DNA of 42,547 bases from contig JAACJQ010000108.1 in assembly GCA_016879935.1 (NCBI GenBank), positions 1 to 42,547 on the forward strand. Direction: 5' to 3'. The notes beneath the pieces were generated by a model. The model was not told the origin of the DNA, made no database searches, and saw nothing but the letters and a program-made list of their open reading frames with translations. This stretch comes from Archangiaceae bacterium. Its GTDB lineage: Bacteria; Myxococcota; Myxococcia; Myxococcales; Myxococcaceae. This document shows positions 7,618 to 16,911 of this stretch, in pieces. The stretch's first letter is position 1; each line of letters begins with the position of its first letter. A program made the translations under genes and the position numbers.

Positions 7618-8771
7618 TTCAGGTTCTCCTGGCGCTGGTTGCGGTCGTAGCGGCGCTCGGCGTGACACCCTGGCCAGCACGAACCGCCCGTCGTCGTCTT
7701 CTTGTAGTTGAGCAGGAACTCCCAGTTCCCGAAGAAGGTGGTGGTGCGAATGTGCTTCGGGTTCTCCGACGCGTGAACGTCGTGACAGAAGCGGCAGGTG
7801 CGGCCCTTGTCGGCCTTGTTCACGTGGCGGAAGTGCAGGTTCTCGTCGCCGTTTCTGAAGCCGGTGATGCCGCCGCGAATCAGGCGCACGCCACCATCAC
7901 CACCGCTCCACGCGAGGTCGGTCGCCGGGTCTGCGTTGCTGACGGGCTTCTCGCCAAGCACCTTCTCCTGCACCAGGCGCGTGTCGTGGCAGCGGAAGCA
8001 GAGGCCGTAGTCTTCGACAGCCGCCGAGAACGGCGTGTACGGCGCCGCGGGGTACGAGCCCTTGAGCATGCGGGACTCCGAGGTGCCGTGCGGTTCGTGG
8101 CAGTCGGGGCAGCGGCCTTCGCGCACCGGGCCGTGCCGCATCGTCCCCGCGTCGTGCTGGTCGAGCCACGCCTTCAGGTTCATCAACTCCTTGTCGGGCG
8201 CCTGCTGCGGCTTGTCGTGACAGGTGACGCACACCTTCTCGGGCGGCCAGTCGTGCAGGCGCTTCTCGTGGTCAGACTGGTGCGCGTCGTGACACGAGAC
8301 ACAGACCTTCGGGTTCTGCTTCGGGTCGAGCGCGCCATGCTTCGTCGCCGACGTCTCGTTCTGCGTGCGCTTGCTCGGGTGACAGCGGGTGCACGTCTCG
8401 AAGACCGGCTGACGCAGGCGCGCGTGGTGGTCGCTCGCGTGCGGGTCGTGACACTCGAGACACAGGCCTTCGCTCACCGGCGGGTGCAGCACCTTCAGCG
8501 AGTCACGTGTCGAGTGGCACTGCGCGCAGAGGAACTTGCCGTCGGCGGCGAGGTCGAACGTGTGCTTCGTGTCGGAGGTCGAGACGTGACAGCCGAAGCA
8601 GAGACCGTTCTTCACCGGCGGGTGAATGACCTGCTTCTTCGCCCACGCGTCGGCGTGACAGGCGCGGCAGTCGTCACCCGGCCCGGCGGGCACGCCCTTC
8701 GATGGACCCGCGGCCATCGCGGCGTTCGCGACGAGCCACCCCACCACGCACCAGCGCGCGCAGGTCGTCAT
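7614..8771 (-). CDS. Multihaem cytochrome c, ten CxxCH sites plus one CxxxCH
   Basis: A 385-residue exported cytochrome. The ATG at 8771 overlaps the preceding stop (ATGA); the upstream in-frame extension belongs to the previous gene's shadow. The signal peptide ends near ANAAMAAG. Ten CxxCH motifs are visible: CRACH, CFGCH, CAQCH, CLECH, CTRCH, CVSCH, CVTCH, CPDCH, CFRCH and CRFCH. The C-terminal motif is CWPGCH, a three-residue-spaced haem site. The first half has regularly repeated HPPV-x-GLC and CHDPHxSDH units. The last third has a non-haem insertion (GGDGGVRLIRGGITGFRNGDE) before the final two sites. Eleven haems are predicted if the CxxxCH site is used. Confidence 0.9.
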   Translation of the reverse strand: MTTCARWCVVGWLVANAAMAAGPSKGVPAGPGDDCRACHADAWAKKQVIHPPVKNGLCFGCHVSTSDTKHTFDLAADGKFLCAQCHSTRDSLKVLHPPVSEGLCLECHDPHASDHHARLRQPVFETCTRCHPSKRTQNETSATKHGALDPKQNPKVCVSCHDAHQSDHEKRLHDWPPEKVCVTCHDKPQQAPDKELMNLKAWLDQHDAGTMRHGPVREGRCPDCHEPHGTSESRMLKGSYPAAPYTPFSAAVEDYGLCFRCHDTRLVQEKVLGEKPVSNADPATDLAWSGGDGGVRLIRGGITGFRNGDENLHFRHVNKADKGRTCRFCHDVHASENPKHIRTTTFFGNWEFLLNYKKTTTGGSCWPGCHAERRYDRNQRQENLK

Positions 8772-9520
8772 TTGCGGTGACAGCCCAGACACAGTTCGCT
8801 CCGTTCCTTCGGCAGGCGCAGGAAAAAGGTGTTCGTGGTGCCGTGCGGGTCGTGGCACGAGATGCACTCGACGCCCGAGGTGCCGCGCAGCACGTCGAAG
8901 CCCGAGGTATCGCTCACCAGCTTGAGGCCCTTCACGCGGGGGTCCGTGACCCACTCCAGCGTGTCGATGGGCACCGCGCGCGGGCCGAAGCCCTTGTACT
9001 CCGAGCCCGTGCCGTCGAGCGGGTACGGCACTGAGACCGGGTGGTTGCCCATGACCTCGTCGGTCCACGACTGCGGCGAAAAGAGCGCGGGCCCGTTGCG
9101 GCCGCTGCGCTGCGAGTCAGTCGACGCGATGGCGTCGGTCTTCAGCGTTCCCGACGACGCGCGCAGCACGATGTTGATGCTCGAGACGGTGCCGTCGTGA
9201 CACGACAGGCAGCGCATCGTGCTGCCAGCCCAACGCATCGCGAGCGGAGGCCCCGACGGGTCAGCGCGTACGTCGAGCGCGGCCGAGCGGCCGGCGTTCT
9301 TCGAGTCCCAGCCCGGCCCACGCTTCGGCCACTCGAGCCGGTTGGGTACGTGACACATCATGCACAGGTCAGTGCCCTCGCTCGGCGGGCGACCCATGGG
9401 CCCGAAGAAGTTGTGCGGCGACGCGTCGATGCGAGACGGCGCGGCGCTGCGCTTCGCCATGGCGAGCGTCGGTTGTTGCGAGAGCGCGAGCGCGCTCACC
9501 AGGGCGAGGAGCGCGTTCAT
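8768..9520 (-). CDS. Tetrahaem cytochrome c, paralogue of the last cytochrome in the operon
   Basis: A 250-residue protein starting at ATG 9520, which overlaps the preceding stop as ATGA. The signal peptide is MNALLALVSALALSQQP; the region after it is basic. Haem motifs are CMMCH, CLSCH, CISCH and CLGCH. The framework HNFF, CLSCHDGTVSS, GNHPVSVPYPLDG, CISCHDPHG and CLGCHRK is the same as in the cytochrome at 5106-5870, but the loops between haems 2 and 3 differ strongly. Two such paralogues in one operon suggest parallel or alternative partners for the larger cytochromes. The start codon context (GAGCGCGTTCAT on the plus strand) is nearly the same as that of the dodecahaem gene. Confidence 0.9.
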   Translation of the reverse strand: MNALLALVSALALSQQPTLAMAKRSAAPSRIDASPHNFFGPMGRPPSEGTDLCMMCHVPNRLEWPKRGPGWDSKNAGRSAALDVRADPSGPPLAMRWAGSTMRCLSCHDGTVSSINIVLRASSGTLKTDAIASTDSQRSGRNGPALFSPQSWTDEVMGNHPVSVPYPLDGTGSEYKGFGPRAVPIDTLEWVTDPRVKGLKLVSDTSGFDVLRGTSGVECISCHDPHGTTNTFFLRLPKERSELCLGCHRK

Positions 9521-11472
9521 GGGTTGGGCGGCCGATAGACGGACTTATTGCCGTCCATCGCCTCGTCTTTGTCGTGGCAGCCGGCGAAGCAGTAGTAGTC
9601 GCCAGCCGGTGTGCGGCCCCACCGCGGGCGCACCGGCGAGTCGCCGTACCAGGGGTCATTGCCTTTGCTCGCAGGGAAGCGGCGCACCGTCGGCGCGAAG
9701 TTCACGAGGTGCGTCGGCGTGCCTGCGGGAAGGTTGCGGTAGTCGGTGTTCGTCGCCGCGACGTTGCTGTGAACGTTGTTGTGGCACTCGTGGCAGCCCG
9801 CGTTCGTGCGGTCGACGAGGTGCACCTGGTGCAGGTTGCCGCGACCCGAGCCGACGCCGCCCGGTTGGAAGAAGTTGCTGCGATTGCCGCGCAGGCGCGC
9901 TTCGTCGTGACAGAGGAAACAGAGCGCGAAGTTGTTCTGGTTGTAGCCACCGAAGGGCGGCGCGTTCGCTCCGGTGGCAGTGCTGTAGTTCGCGCGCAAC
10001 ATGCGGGTGTTGGCCGAGCCATGCGGCCCCTTGGGGCTCGCGCTGCTGTTGCGCGCGCTGCCCGGCACGTTCGCCGTCGCTTCGCTGTTGTGACAGTCGG
10101 TGCACAAGACCGTGGAGAAGCGCGTGAGGCGATTGCCCTGCCAGTCGAGCCCACGCAGCTGGCCGTCTGGCGTGTCGAGCACGTTGTTCAGGTACGTCGA
10201 CGTGTTGCGACCCGGACCGGCGACGGGATGAAACGCGTCGTTCGTCGTCTGGAACTCGAGGCGCTTGTTGCTGCCCGACGGAGGCCGCGTCGCCGCCGGT
10301 GGAATCATCGTGGCGAACGAGTCGCCGTGGCAGCGGAAGCAAACCTCGTACTGCTGCACGTCGGTGCTCGCGTTGTCGACGACGACCGCACCCGACAGCG
10401 AGATGCCCTTCATGCCTTCGTGCACGTTGCCGGGCAGCGCCTGCACCTGATGCGGGTTGTGACAGTCGGCGCACTCGACGTGCTTCGAGGTGTTCACCAC
10501 CGTCTCGGGCTCGGGCACCTTCGCGGTGAACACGGGCTGGTGCTCGTCGGTCTTCAGCGCGAACGGGTGACTCACGGCCTTCGTCGACTCGGTCTGAATG
10601 TCAGGCGCCGCGCGACCACGGGAGGCATCGACGCCGGTGCCGCCCGAGCGGTGACACGAGAAGCAGACGTTCTCTTCGCTCCACGGCAGCGGAGCGCCCG
10701 ACAGATTCTGCGTCGTGAGCAGCTTCGTCGGGCCCTGACCGTTGTGCGGCTTGTGACAGGCGAGACAGCCGAGGTCGCCGACGGTCTGCGCGCCACTCGC
10801 CGGGTACGCCGCGAGCGACGCCTCGTGCCGGCTGCCCACCCAGCCCTGCTTCGCGTGACACGTGATGCACACCGCGCCGCGCAGGTTCGACTTCACGAGG
10901 AACTTCGTCGTGGCGAGGTGCGGGTCGTGACACGAGGTGCACTGCACCTGGTCCTTCACGGCCGTGGTGCCGTGCTTCAGCTCGACGGCATCTCCATTCG
11001 GAGGCGCGACGATTTCGGGGTCGCTCGCAGGAATCGGCAGTGAGATGGGGTGGTCGTTGCGCAGGTCGGTGCCGAGGTTGCGCGGACCAACGGGCATCGT
11101 GGTGACGCCGCCCTGCATCGCCACCGTCGCGGGCCGCGTCGCGTCGAGGTTGAGCAACGAGCCGATGGCGAGCGCGCCGTCGTGACACGAGAGGCAGAGG
11201 CGACTCGCGCCCGAGGGACGGTTCGGCGGCGCCTCGAGCGTGCTGGAGCCGTACAACGTGTAGATGGTTCCGCCCGCCTGGTAGCCGAGGTCGCGGTTCC
11301 AGATGGCGCGCGACTGCGAGGCCGCGTGGGGGATGTGACAGAACACGCAGACCTGCGTCTCGCTCTGCGCGCGCACGGTGTTCGCCACCATCGGCGCCGA
11401 GAGGTTGTGACGCGTGTTGCGCACGTCGGCCGTCTGCGAAACCACCACGAGCGTGAAGAGGAGCGCGTTCAT
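9517..11472 (-). CDS. Dodecahaem cytochrome c (eleven CxxCH plus one CxxxCH)
   Basis: A 651-residue exported protein, the largest cytochrome of the locus. The start at 11472 overlaps the NHL lipoprotein stop as ATGA; the signal sequence is MNALLFTLVVVSQTAD. Haem sites in order are CVFCH, CLSCH, CTSCH, CITCH, CLACH, CFSCH, CADCH, CFRCH, CTDCH, CFLCH, CHECH and the final CFAGCH. The first four sites reproduce the tetrahaem module found in two neighbours (HNL, CVFCHIPH, CLSCHDGA, NDHPISLPIP, CTSCHDPH). The remainder carries long haem-poor loops rich in Asn and Ser. Size and position directly after the beta-barrel and lipoprotein genes make it the best candidate for the conduit or extracellular cytochrome. 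Confidence 0.9.
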   Translation of the reverse strand: MNALLFTLVVVSQTADVRNTRHNLSAPMVANTVRAQSETQVCVFCHIPHAASQSRAIWNRDLGYQAGGTIYTLYGSSTLEAPPNRPSGASRLCLSCHDGALAIGSLLNLDATRPATVAMQGGVTTMPVGPRNLGTDLRNDHPISLPIPASDPEIVAPPNGDAVELKHGTTAVKDQVQCTSCHDPHLATTKFLVKSNLRGAVCITCHAKQGWVGSRHEASLAAYPASGAQTVGDLGCLACHKPHNGQGPTKLLTTQNLSGAPLPWSEENVCFSCHRSGGTGVDASRGRAAPDIQTESTKAVSHPFALKTDEHQPVFTAKVPEPETVVNTSKHVECADCHNPHQVQALPGNVHEGMKGISLSGAVVVDNASTDVQQYEVCFRCHGDSFATMIPPAATRPPSGSNKRLEFQTTNDAFHPVAGPGRNTSTYLNNVLDTPDGQLRGLDWQGNRLTRFSTVLCTDCHNSEATANVPGSARNSSASPKGPHGSANTRMLRANYSTATGANAPPFGGYNQNNFALCFLCHDEARLRGNRSNFFQPGGVGSGRGNLHQVHLVDRTNAGCHECHNNVHSNVAATNTDYRNLPAGTPTHLVNFAPTVRRFPASKGNDPWYGDSPVRPRWGRTPAGDYYCFAGCHDKDEAMDGNKSVYRPPNP

Positions 11473-12497
11473 CGCGACCCCTCCGCGACGACCGCTGGAG
11501 CAGGCTCGATGACGAACACCTGCACGCGCGCGTTCCACGTATCGGCGACGTAGAGGCGTCCTTCCGAATCGGTCGTGAGGCCAGACGGCAGCCAGAACTT
11601 CCCGTCGGTCACGCCGCTGCCACCGAAGACCCCGACGAGTTCGCCTTTCGCGTCGAAGCCCTGCACCACATCGGCTGAACCTTCGACGACCCAAAGCGTG
11701 CCCTTCGAATCGACGGCGACGCCCTTCGCGCGCGGCAGGTCTCCTGGTGAGTCACCGAGCCCACCGAGCGATTCGACGAAGGCGAGCCGCTCGTCGAAGT
11801 GCTGCACGCGGAAGTTCATGCTGTCGGCGACGAAGAGATGGCCGCGCTCGTCGACGGCGAGGTGCGTGGGGAAGTTGAACGCGCCCTGCTGCTCTCCGCG
11901 TTCACCGAGCGTCGTGGGCTCACCGCCCGACAACGAGATGACGTGCACTCGATGTTGCGCGGCGTCGACGACGAAGAGGCGCTCTCGCACCGTGTCGAGC
12001 GCGAGCCCCGTCGGCCGCGTGAACGTCGGCAGCTTCCAGCGCAGCGGCTGCGGCTCTCCCGTCGAAGGGTCGAAGCCATGCAGCGTGCCGTCAGCGACCA
12101 CCAGCAACCCGCTCACGAAGACGGCTGCGAGCGGAGCCGTGAGCCCTTCATTGACCTCGAGGTGACGGTTCTCCTTCGGCAGATAGAGCCGCACGAGCCG
12201 CGTACCTGGGTCCGTCACGGCCACGCGACCATCGCTCGAGACCGCGACGCCGAACGGCCGATACAGCGCGTGCGTCGCTTCGGTGCCGGTGAGCCAGGCC
12301 CAGAGACGCGAGAACACGTTCTGCTCGATGCCGAGGTTCGCTGGCAGCTCGAGCGAACCGACGAAGCGCACCTGTTGGTTGCCCGCCTTCAGCCACGTCG
12401 GGTCCTCGGCCTTGCGCTCTCCGATGCGACGCACGGGCACGCTCGCGCAGCTCGAGGCGAGCGTGACGGCGACGGCGATGACAGCGAGGCGGTGCAT
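11469..12497 (-). CDS. NHL-repeat beta-propeller lipoprotein (second copy)
   Basis: A 342-residue protein starting at ATG 12497 with signal peptide MHRLAVIAVAVTLASSC; the Cys at 17 is the likely lipidation site. The rest is a six-bladed NHL-type propeller: blades end in motifs such as GVAVSSDGRVAVTDPG, GLALDTVRERLFVVD, HLAVDERGHLFVADSMNFRVQ and GLTTDSEGRLYVADTWNARVQ. It has the same plan as the lipoprotein at 14229-15263, with the beta-barrel gene between them, so the pair arose by duplication. NHL propellers mediate protein contacts; here they probably assemble around the barrel and cytochromes at the outer membrane. It starts 2 bases after the barrel gene's stop. Confidence 0.85.
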   Translation of the reverse strand: MHRLAVIAVAVTLASSCASVPVRRIGERKAEDPTWLKAGNQQVRFVGSLELPANLGIEQNVFSRLWAWLTGTEATHALYRPFGVAVSSDGRVAVTDPGTRLVRLYLPKENRHLEVNEGLTAPLAAVFVSGLLVVADGTLHGFDPSTGEPQPLRWKLPTFTRPTGLALDTVRERLFVVDAAQHRVHVISLSGGEPTTLGERGEQQGAFNFPTHLAVDERGHLFVADSMNFRVQHFDERLAFVESLGGLGDSPGDLPRAKGVAVDSKGTLWVVEGSADVVQGFDAKGELVGVFGGSGVTDGKFWLPSGLTTDSEGRLYVADTWNARVQVFVIEPAPAVVAEGSR

Positions 12498-12499
12498 GG

Positions 12500-14224
12500 T
12501 CAGAAGTCGAAGGGGCGAGCGAGCGAGAGGCGAACGAGGTGCTGCGTTGTGACGAAGCCCTGCGTGTCGTTGCGCACGACGTTCCACGAGAGCGAGGAGG
12601 TGAAGCGGCCGAAGCGCGCAGTGACGCCTGCGTTGCCGGTGATGGTGGTGAGCGGCAGGTTGCTGTCGAGCACCGTCCACCCGGCGAGGCCGCCGGCATG
12701 CGCGTCGAGCCACGGCAGCACGGGCAGCATCACGTTCGCCGAGAGCTGCGTCACTTCACGCGCGGTGAGCGGCGGGCCGAGGCTGAACGGCGACGCGGGA
12801 ATCACGGAGGAGCCGCGCAGGTGGCGCAGGTCGATGTTTCCGGTGCCGCGCCCGAGCGTCGTCTGCGCGCCGCCGCCGATGGTGAAGGCCTGCTCGCGCA
12901 GCGTCGCGATGCCGCCGCTCAACAGGTCGATGTAGTCGCGGTAGCCGTCGTCGTAGCCGATGAGCGTGTACACCTCGGAGCGCGCTCCGATGCGCACGCG
13001 GGCCGTGCCCTTCGCGTGGTGCTCGGTGCGATTGCCGCCGCGACCCATGGGCGCCCGCACGAGCGCGATGCGGTAGTCGGCCTGCGCGTCGAAGCGCTCG
13101 AAGCCCACCGTCGAGATGGAGGCGCCGCTGTCGACGCTCGCCATCCACCCGTCGGTGAGGCCCACGCAGTTCGCGCAGTGCTGCGCCATCGTTCCCGCGA
13201 AGACGCCCGGCCGCACGGGGCCGATGACGCGGCCATACCCGACGCGCGCCGCACCTCCGGCCGTCGAGCCCACCTTCGTCGTGGCCGTCGTCGTCGCGAA
13301 GCCCACGTCGCCCGTCGCCGAAGCCGCGAACTCGTGCTGCTCGAAGGGCTGCCACGAGGCGCCGACGGTGGTTCCGCCCTGGGTGCCCGAGGCGTTGTCG
13401 AAGCGCACGTCACTCAGGCGACCGGTGGCGTCGGTGAAGAAGCGCGGCGTCCACCGCTGCTGGTGGGCGAACCGCACGTTGCGCTCGACCATCGACGACG
13501 CGGCGCCCGGCAACGGAACGACGAGGTGGCTGCGGTCGACGCTCTCGGCCATCAACGTGGTGGCGTGCTTCGGCGAAGTCCACGAGGTGAGCAGGTTCAC
13601 GCCCAGCCACTCGCCGACGACGGTGCGGTTCTCCTGGGTGAGACGAACGGTGGCCGTCACCTGATGCGTGTCGAGCTGCTTGTAGAGCGACGCGGTGAGC
13701 GAGCGACGCACGTCGGAGAGCGGCTTGACGGTGCCGATGCCCGTGAAGTTCAGCTGCTCGGCGTCGACGCGCAGCCCCGGCGCCCAGGCGAAGGGCTCGA
13801 GGTGAACGTTGGCTCCGAAGGCGAGCGCCTCACGGCCGCCGAGTGTCGCGATGGACTGCGGGCCGCCGTCGGTGAGCGTTCCACGCACGTAGAGTCGCAG
13901 CGGCAACGCGCGCCGCGGGACGAGCCCCACCGCGAGGTCGAGCGTCGCCGAGCGGCCCGAGATGAGCGCGCCCGCGTCACCGAACGCGTTCATGTTCATG
14001 CCCTCGAACCCCGCGCTGAGCAGCACCGCGTTGGGGCCGAACGGCGTGCCGGCGTAGTGCAGCCCGAGGTTCTCCGAGATGAGCAGCGAGCGAACCGACT
14101 GCGTGGTGCCGTTCGGCGTCGTGGCGTCGAGCGTCTGCGCCTGGCCCTCGGCAGCGACGTTGCCGAACACGCCGGCCTGCGCCACCGAAGCCATCAGCAC
14201 GCTGCTCGCCACCACGCGCCACAC
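12500..14224 (-). CDS. Outer-membrane beta-barrel protein, putative porin of the cytochrome conduit
   Basis: A 574-residue protein with a signal peptide (cleavage after ASVAQA) and alternating polar and hydrophobic strands over its full length. It ends in Phe (RPFDF), the usual last residue of outer-membrane barrels recognised by the Bam machinery. The many short amphipathic strands (for example SLTASLYKQLD, QVTATVRLTQE, HLVRLSLARPF) would suit a large barrel of 20 or more strands. There is no CxxCH; one CxxC (HCANC) lies in a loop. In known porin-cytochrome systems (MtrB, OmbB, ExtB types) such a barrel sheathes a multihaem cytochrome. The start is uncertain: GTG at 14224 follows GAGG closely, and GTGs at 14215 and 14212 are alternatives. 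Specific family membership was not recognised. Confidence 0.75.
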   Translation of the reverse strand: MWRVVASSVLMASVAQAGVFGNVAAEGQAQTLDATTPNGTTQSVRSLLISENLGLHYAGTPFGPNAVLLSAGFEGMNMNAFGDAGALISGRSATLDLAVGLVPRRALPLRLYVRGTLTDGGPQSIATLGGREALAFGANVHLEPFAWAPGLRVDAEQLNFTGIGTVKPLSDVRRSLTASLYKQLDTHQVTATVRLTQENRTVVGEWLGVNLLTSWTSPKHATTLMAESVDRSHLVVPLPGAASSMVERNVRFAHQQRWTPRFFTDATGRLSDVRFDNASGTQGGTTVGASWQPFEQHEFAASATGDVGFATTTATTKVGSTAGGAARVGYGRVIGPVRPGVFAGTMAQHCANCVGLTDGWMASVDSGASISTVGFERFDAQADYRIALVRAPMGRGGNRTEHHAKGTARVRIGARSEVYTLIGYDDGYRDYIDLLSGGIATLREQAFTIGGGAQTTLGRGTGNIDLRHLRGSSVIPASPFSLGPPLTAREVTQLSANVMLPVLPWLDAHAGGLAGWTVLDSNLPLTTITGNAGVTARFGRFTSSLSWNVVRNDTQGFVTTQHLVRLSLARPFDF

Positions 14225-14228
14225 GACC

Positions 14229-15263
14229 TCATGCTCCCGACGGCGGCGGCGAGGTGCTGTCGCTCGCCGTGGTGTTCACCAGCTCGTAGACCTCGACGCG
14301 GAAGTTGAGGCCGTTGGTGACGTAGATGCGGTTCTTCGAGTCGATGGCGATGCCGGCCGGGTTCGAGAGGAAGCCCGCCGAGTCACCGCGCCCACCGAAG
14401 AAGAGGAGCAGCTTGCCGTCGCGGTTGAAGATTTGAACGACCGAGAAGAACGAGTCGACGACGTAGACGTTGCCGAACGAGTCGGTGGCGACGCCCTTGG
14501 GCTTGTCGAACTGGCCGAACTGGTCGCCGCGCTCACCGAACTGCCGCACGAAGGCGCCGTCGGCTGCGAGCTCCTGCACGCGCGCGTTCATGGTGTCGGC
14601 GACGAGCAGGTTCCCCGACGAGGTGACGTTCACGAACGTGGGAAAGAAGAGCTCGCCCGGCCCATCGCCCTTCTTGCCGAGCGCCGCCTGGTGCTCGCCG
14701 GTCGACAGCTTGTACGCGTGCACCGCGTGGGTGCCGCCAGTCGGCGTCGAGGTGTCGGTGACGTAGAGCAGGTCGTGGCTCGCATCGACGCCGATGCCGA
14801 CGGGGCGCTCACAGTCCGACAGGTCGATGCGGCGCAGCGGCACGCCGAGGCGCGAGAAGTTGATGGCGGCTTTCAGCTGCGGCACCACCACCCACGGGCG
14901 GTCGGCTTCGAGCGCGATGCCGACGGGCACTCCACCGAGCGCCTCCTTCGCGATGGTCTGCACCGAGCCCTTCTCGACGTCGAAGAGGAACACCTGCGCG
15001 AGCGCCTGGTCGGTCACCGCGACCAGGTCGCCCGCCGGCGTCACCGCCACACCCACCGGGTGAAACAGCTGCGTCGGCGCTTCGGCGCCAGAGAGCTTGC
15101 GGAAGAACTTCGCTGCGCCCGACTCGAAATCGGCGGGGCCGCTGAGCGACTTCACGAAGCGAATGCGCTCCGTCGCCGGAGGGCCGGGCCACGCGATGTT
15201 CGCGCGCGCCGTCACGCAGCCCGTGGCGAGCGACGCGATGATGATCAGCACCCAACGGCTCAT
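14229..15263 (-). CDS. NHL-repeat beta-propeller lipoprotein (first copy), first gene of the cytochrome operon
   Basis: A 344-residue lipoprotein starting at ATG 15263 with signal peptide MSRWVLIIIASLATGC; Cys16 is the likely lipidated residue. Six NHL blades follow, with motifs such as GVAVTPAGDLVAVTD, GIGVDASHDLLYVTD, NLLVADTMNARVQEL, GVATDSFGNVYVVDSF and GIAIDSKNRIYVTNGLNFRVE. The front of the mature protein (IRFVKSLSGPADF) matches the other propeller lipoprotein (VRFVGSLELPANL), and both have a FxRLxxWL/FFRKLSG element before the first blade. It is probably anchored at the outer membrane next to the beta-barrel. The region upstream (15264-15539) contains the operon's control sites. Confidence 0.85.
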   Translation of the reverse strand: MSRWVLIIIASLATGCVTARANIAWPGPPATERIRFVKSLSGPADFESGAAKFFRKLSGAEAPTQLFHPVGVAVTPAGDLVAVTDQALAQVFLFDVEKGSVQTIAKEALGGVPVGIALEADRPWVVVPQLKAAINFSRLGVPLRRIDLSDCERPVGIGVDASHDLLYVTDTSTPTGGTHAVHAYKLSTGEHQAALGKKGDGPGELFFPTFVNVTSSGNLLVADTMNARVQELAADGAFVRQFGERGDQFGQFDKPKGVATDSFGNVYVVDSFFSVVQIFNRDGKLLLFFGGRGDSAGFLSNPAGIAIDSKNRIYVTNGLNFRVEVYELVNTTASDSTSPPPSGA

Positions 15264-15310
15264 GACGTGGCTCAGTTCAAGGCGTGTGCCCCATGAGCGC
15301 GTGAGCGCGA

Positions 15311-15326
15311 CGCAGAAGGTGCAGCG
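15311..15326. promoter_or_regulatory. Direct repeat copy 1, candidate activator site
   Basis: CGCAGAAGGTGCAGCG, identical over 16 bases to 15373-15388. The two copies lie 62 bases apart (about six helix turns) in the divergent region between the cytochrome operon and the sigma-54 activator gene. Each copy is itself an imperfect dyad (CGCAG and CAGCG). Confidence 0.5.
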
Positions 15327-15352
15327 GTCGGGTGGTCGACGAAAATCGTTCA

Positions 15353-15369
15353 ATCCACACCGCGTGGAT
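15353..15369. promoter_or_regulatory. Inverted repeat between the two direct repeats
   Basis: ATCCAC, five bases, GTGGAT: perfect 6-base arms. It sits midway between the two copies of the 16-base direct repeat, consistent with a regulator-binding site. No protein is assigned. Confidence 0.4.
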
Positions 15370-15372
15370 CAG

Positions 15373-15388
15373 CGCAGAAGGTGCAGCG
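15373..15388. promoter_or_regulatory. Direct repeat copy 2, candidate activator site
   Basis: Second exact copy of CGCAGAAGGTGCAGCG. Spacing on the same helix face suits cooperative binding by an oligomeric activator such as the adjacent FHA/sigma-54 protein. That link is inferred. Confidence 0.5.
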
Positions 15389-15406
15389 TCAGCTCCGACC
15401 CGTGTC

Positions 15407-15422
15407 GTCAGGTCGACCTGAC
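15407..15422. promoter_or_regulatory. Perfect 16-bp palindrome
   Basis: GTCAGGTCGACCTGAC reads the same on both strands. It lies about 118 bases before the activator's start codon and 144 bases before the cytochrome operon's first start codon. A perfect 16-base palindrome in a non-coding divergent region is a strong candidate operator. Confidence 0.5.
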
Positions 15423-15539
15423 ACTCCGAGCGCAGGGCGTCTGCTCTTCCAGACATGGCAGACCACTCAACCCCACGAGGTGGCTGCGATAGGGTGGCTC
15501 GTGCCCTCGCGTTCGCGGGAGCCACGGAGCGATTCACCG

Positions 15540-16898
<1,359 letters not shown>

Positions 16899-16911
16899 AG
16901 TCGCGGGCTCC

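Noticed and set aside
15277-15293. Sigma-54-like promoter before the cytochrome operon (minus strand GGGCAC, five bases, TTGA)
   Set aside because: The critical C of the -12 element is replaced by A, and the transcript would start within about two bases of the start codon at 15263.
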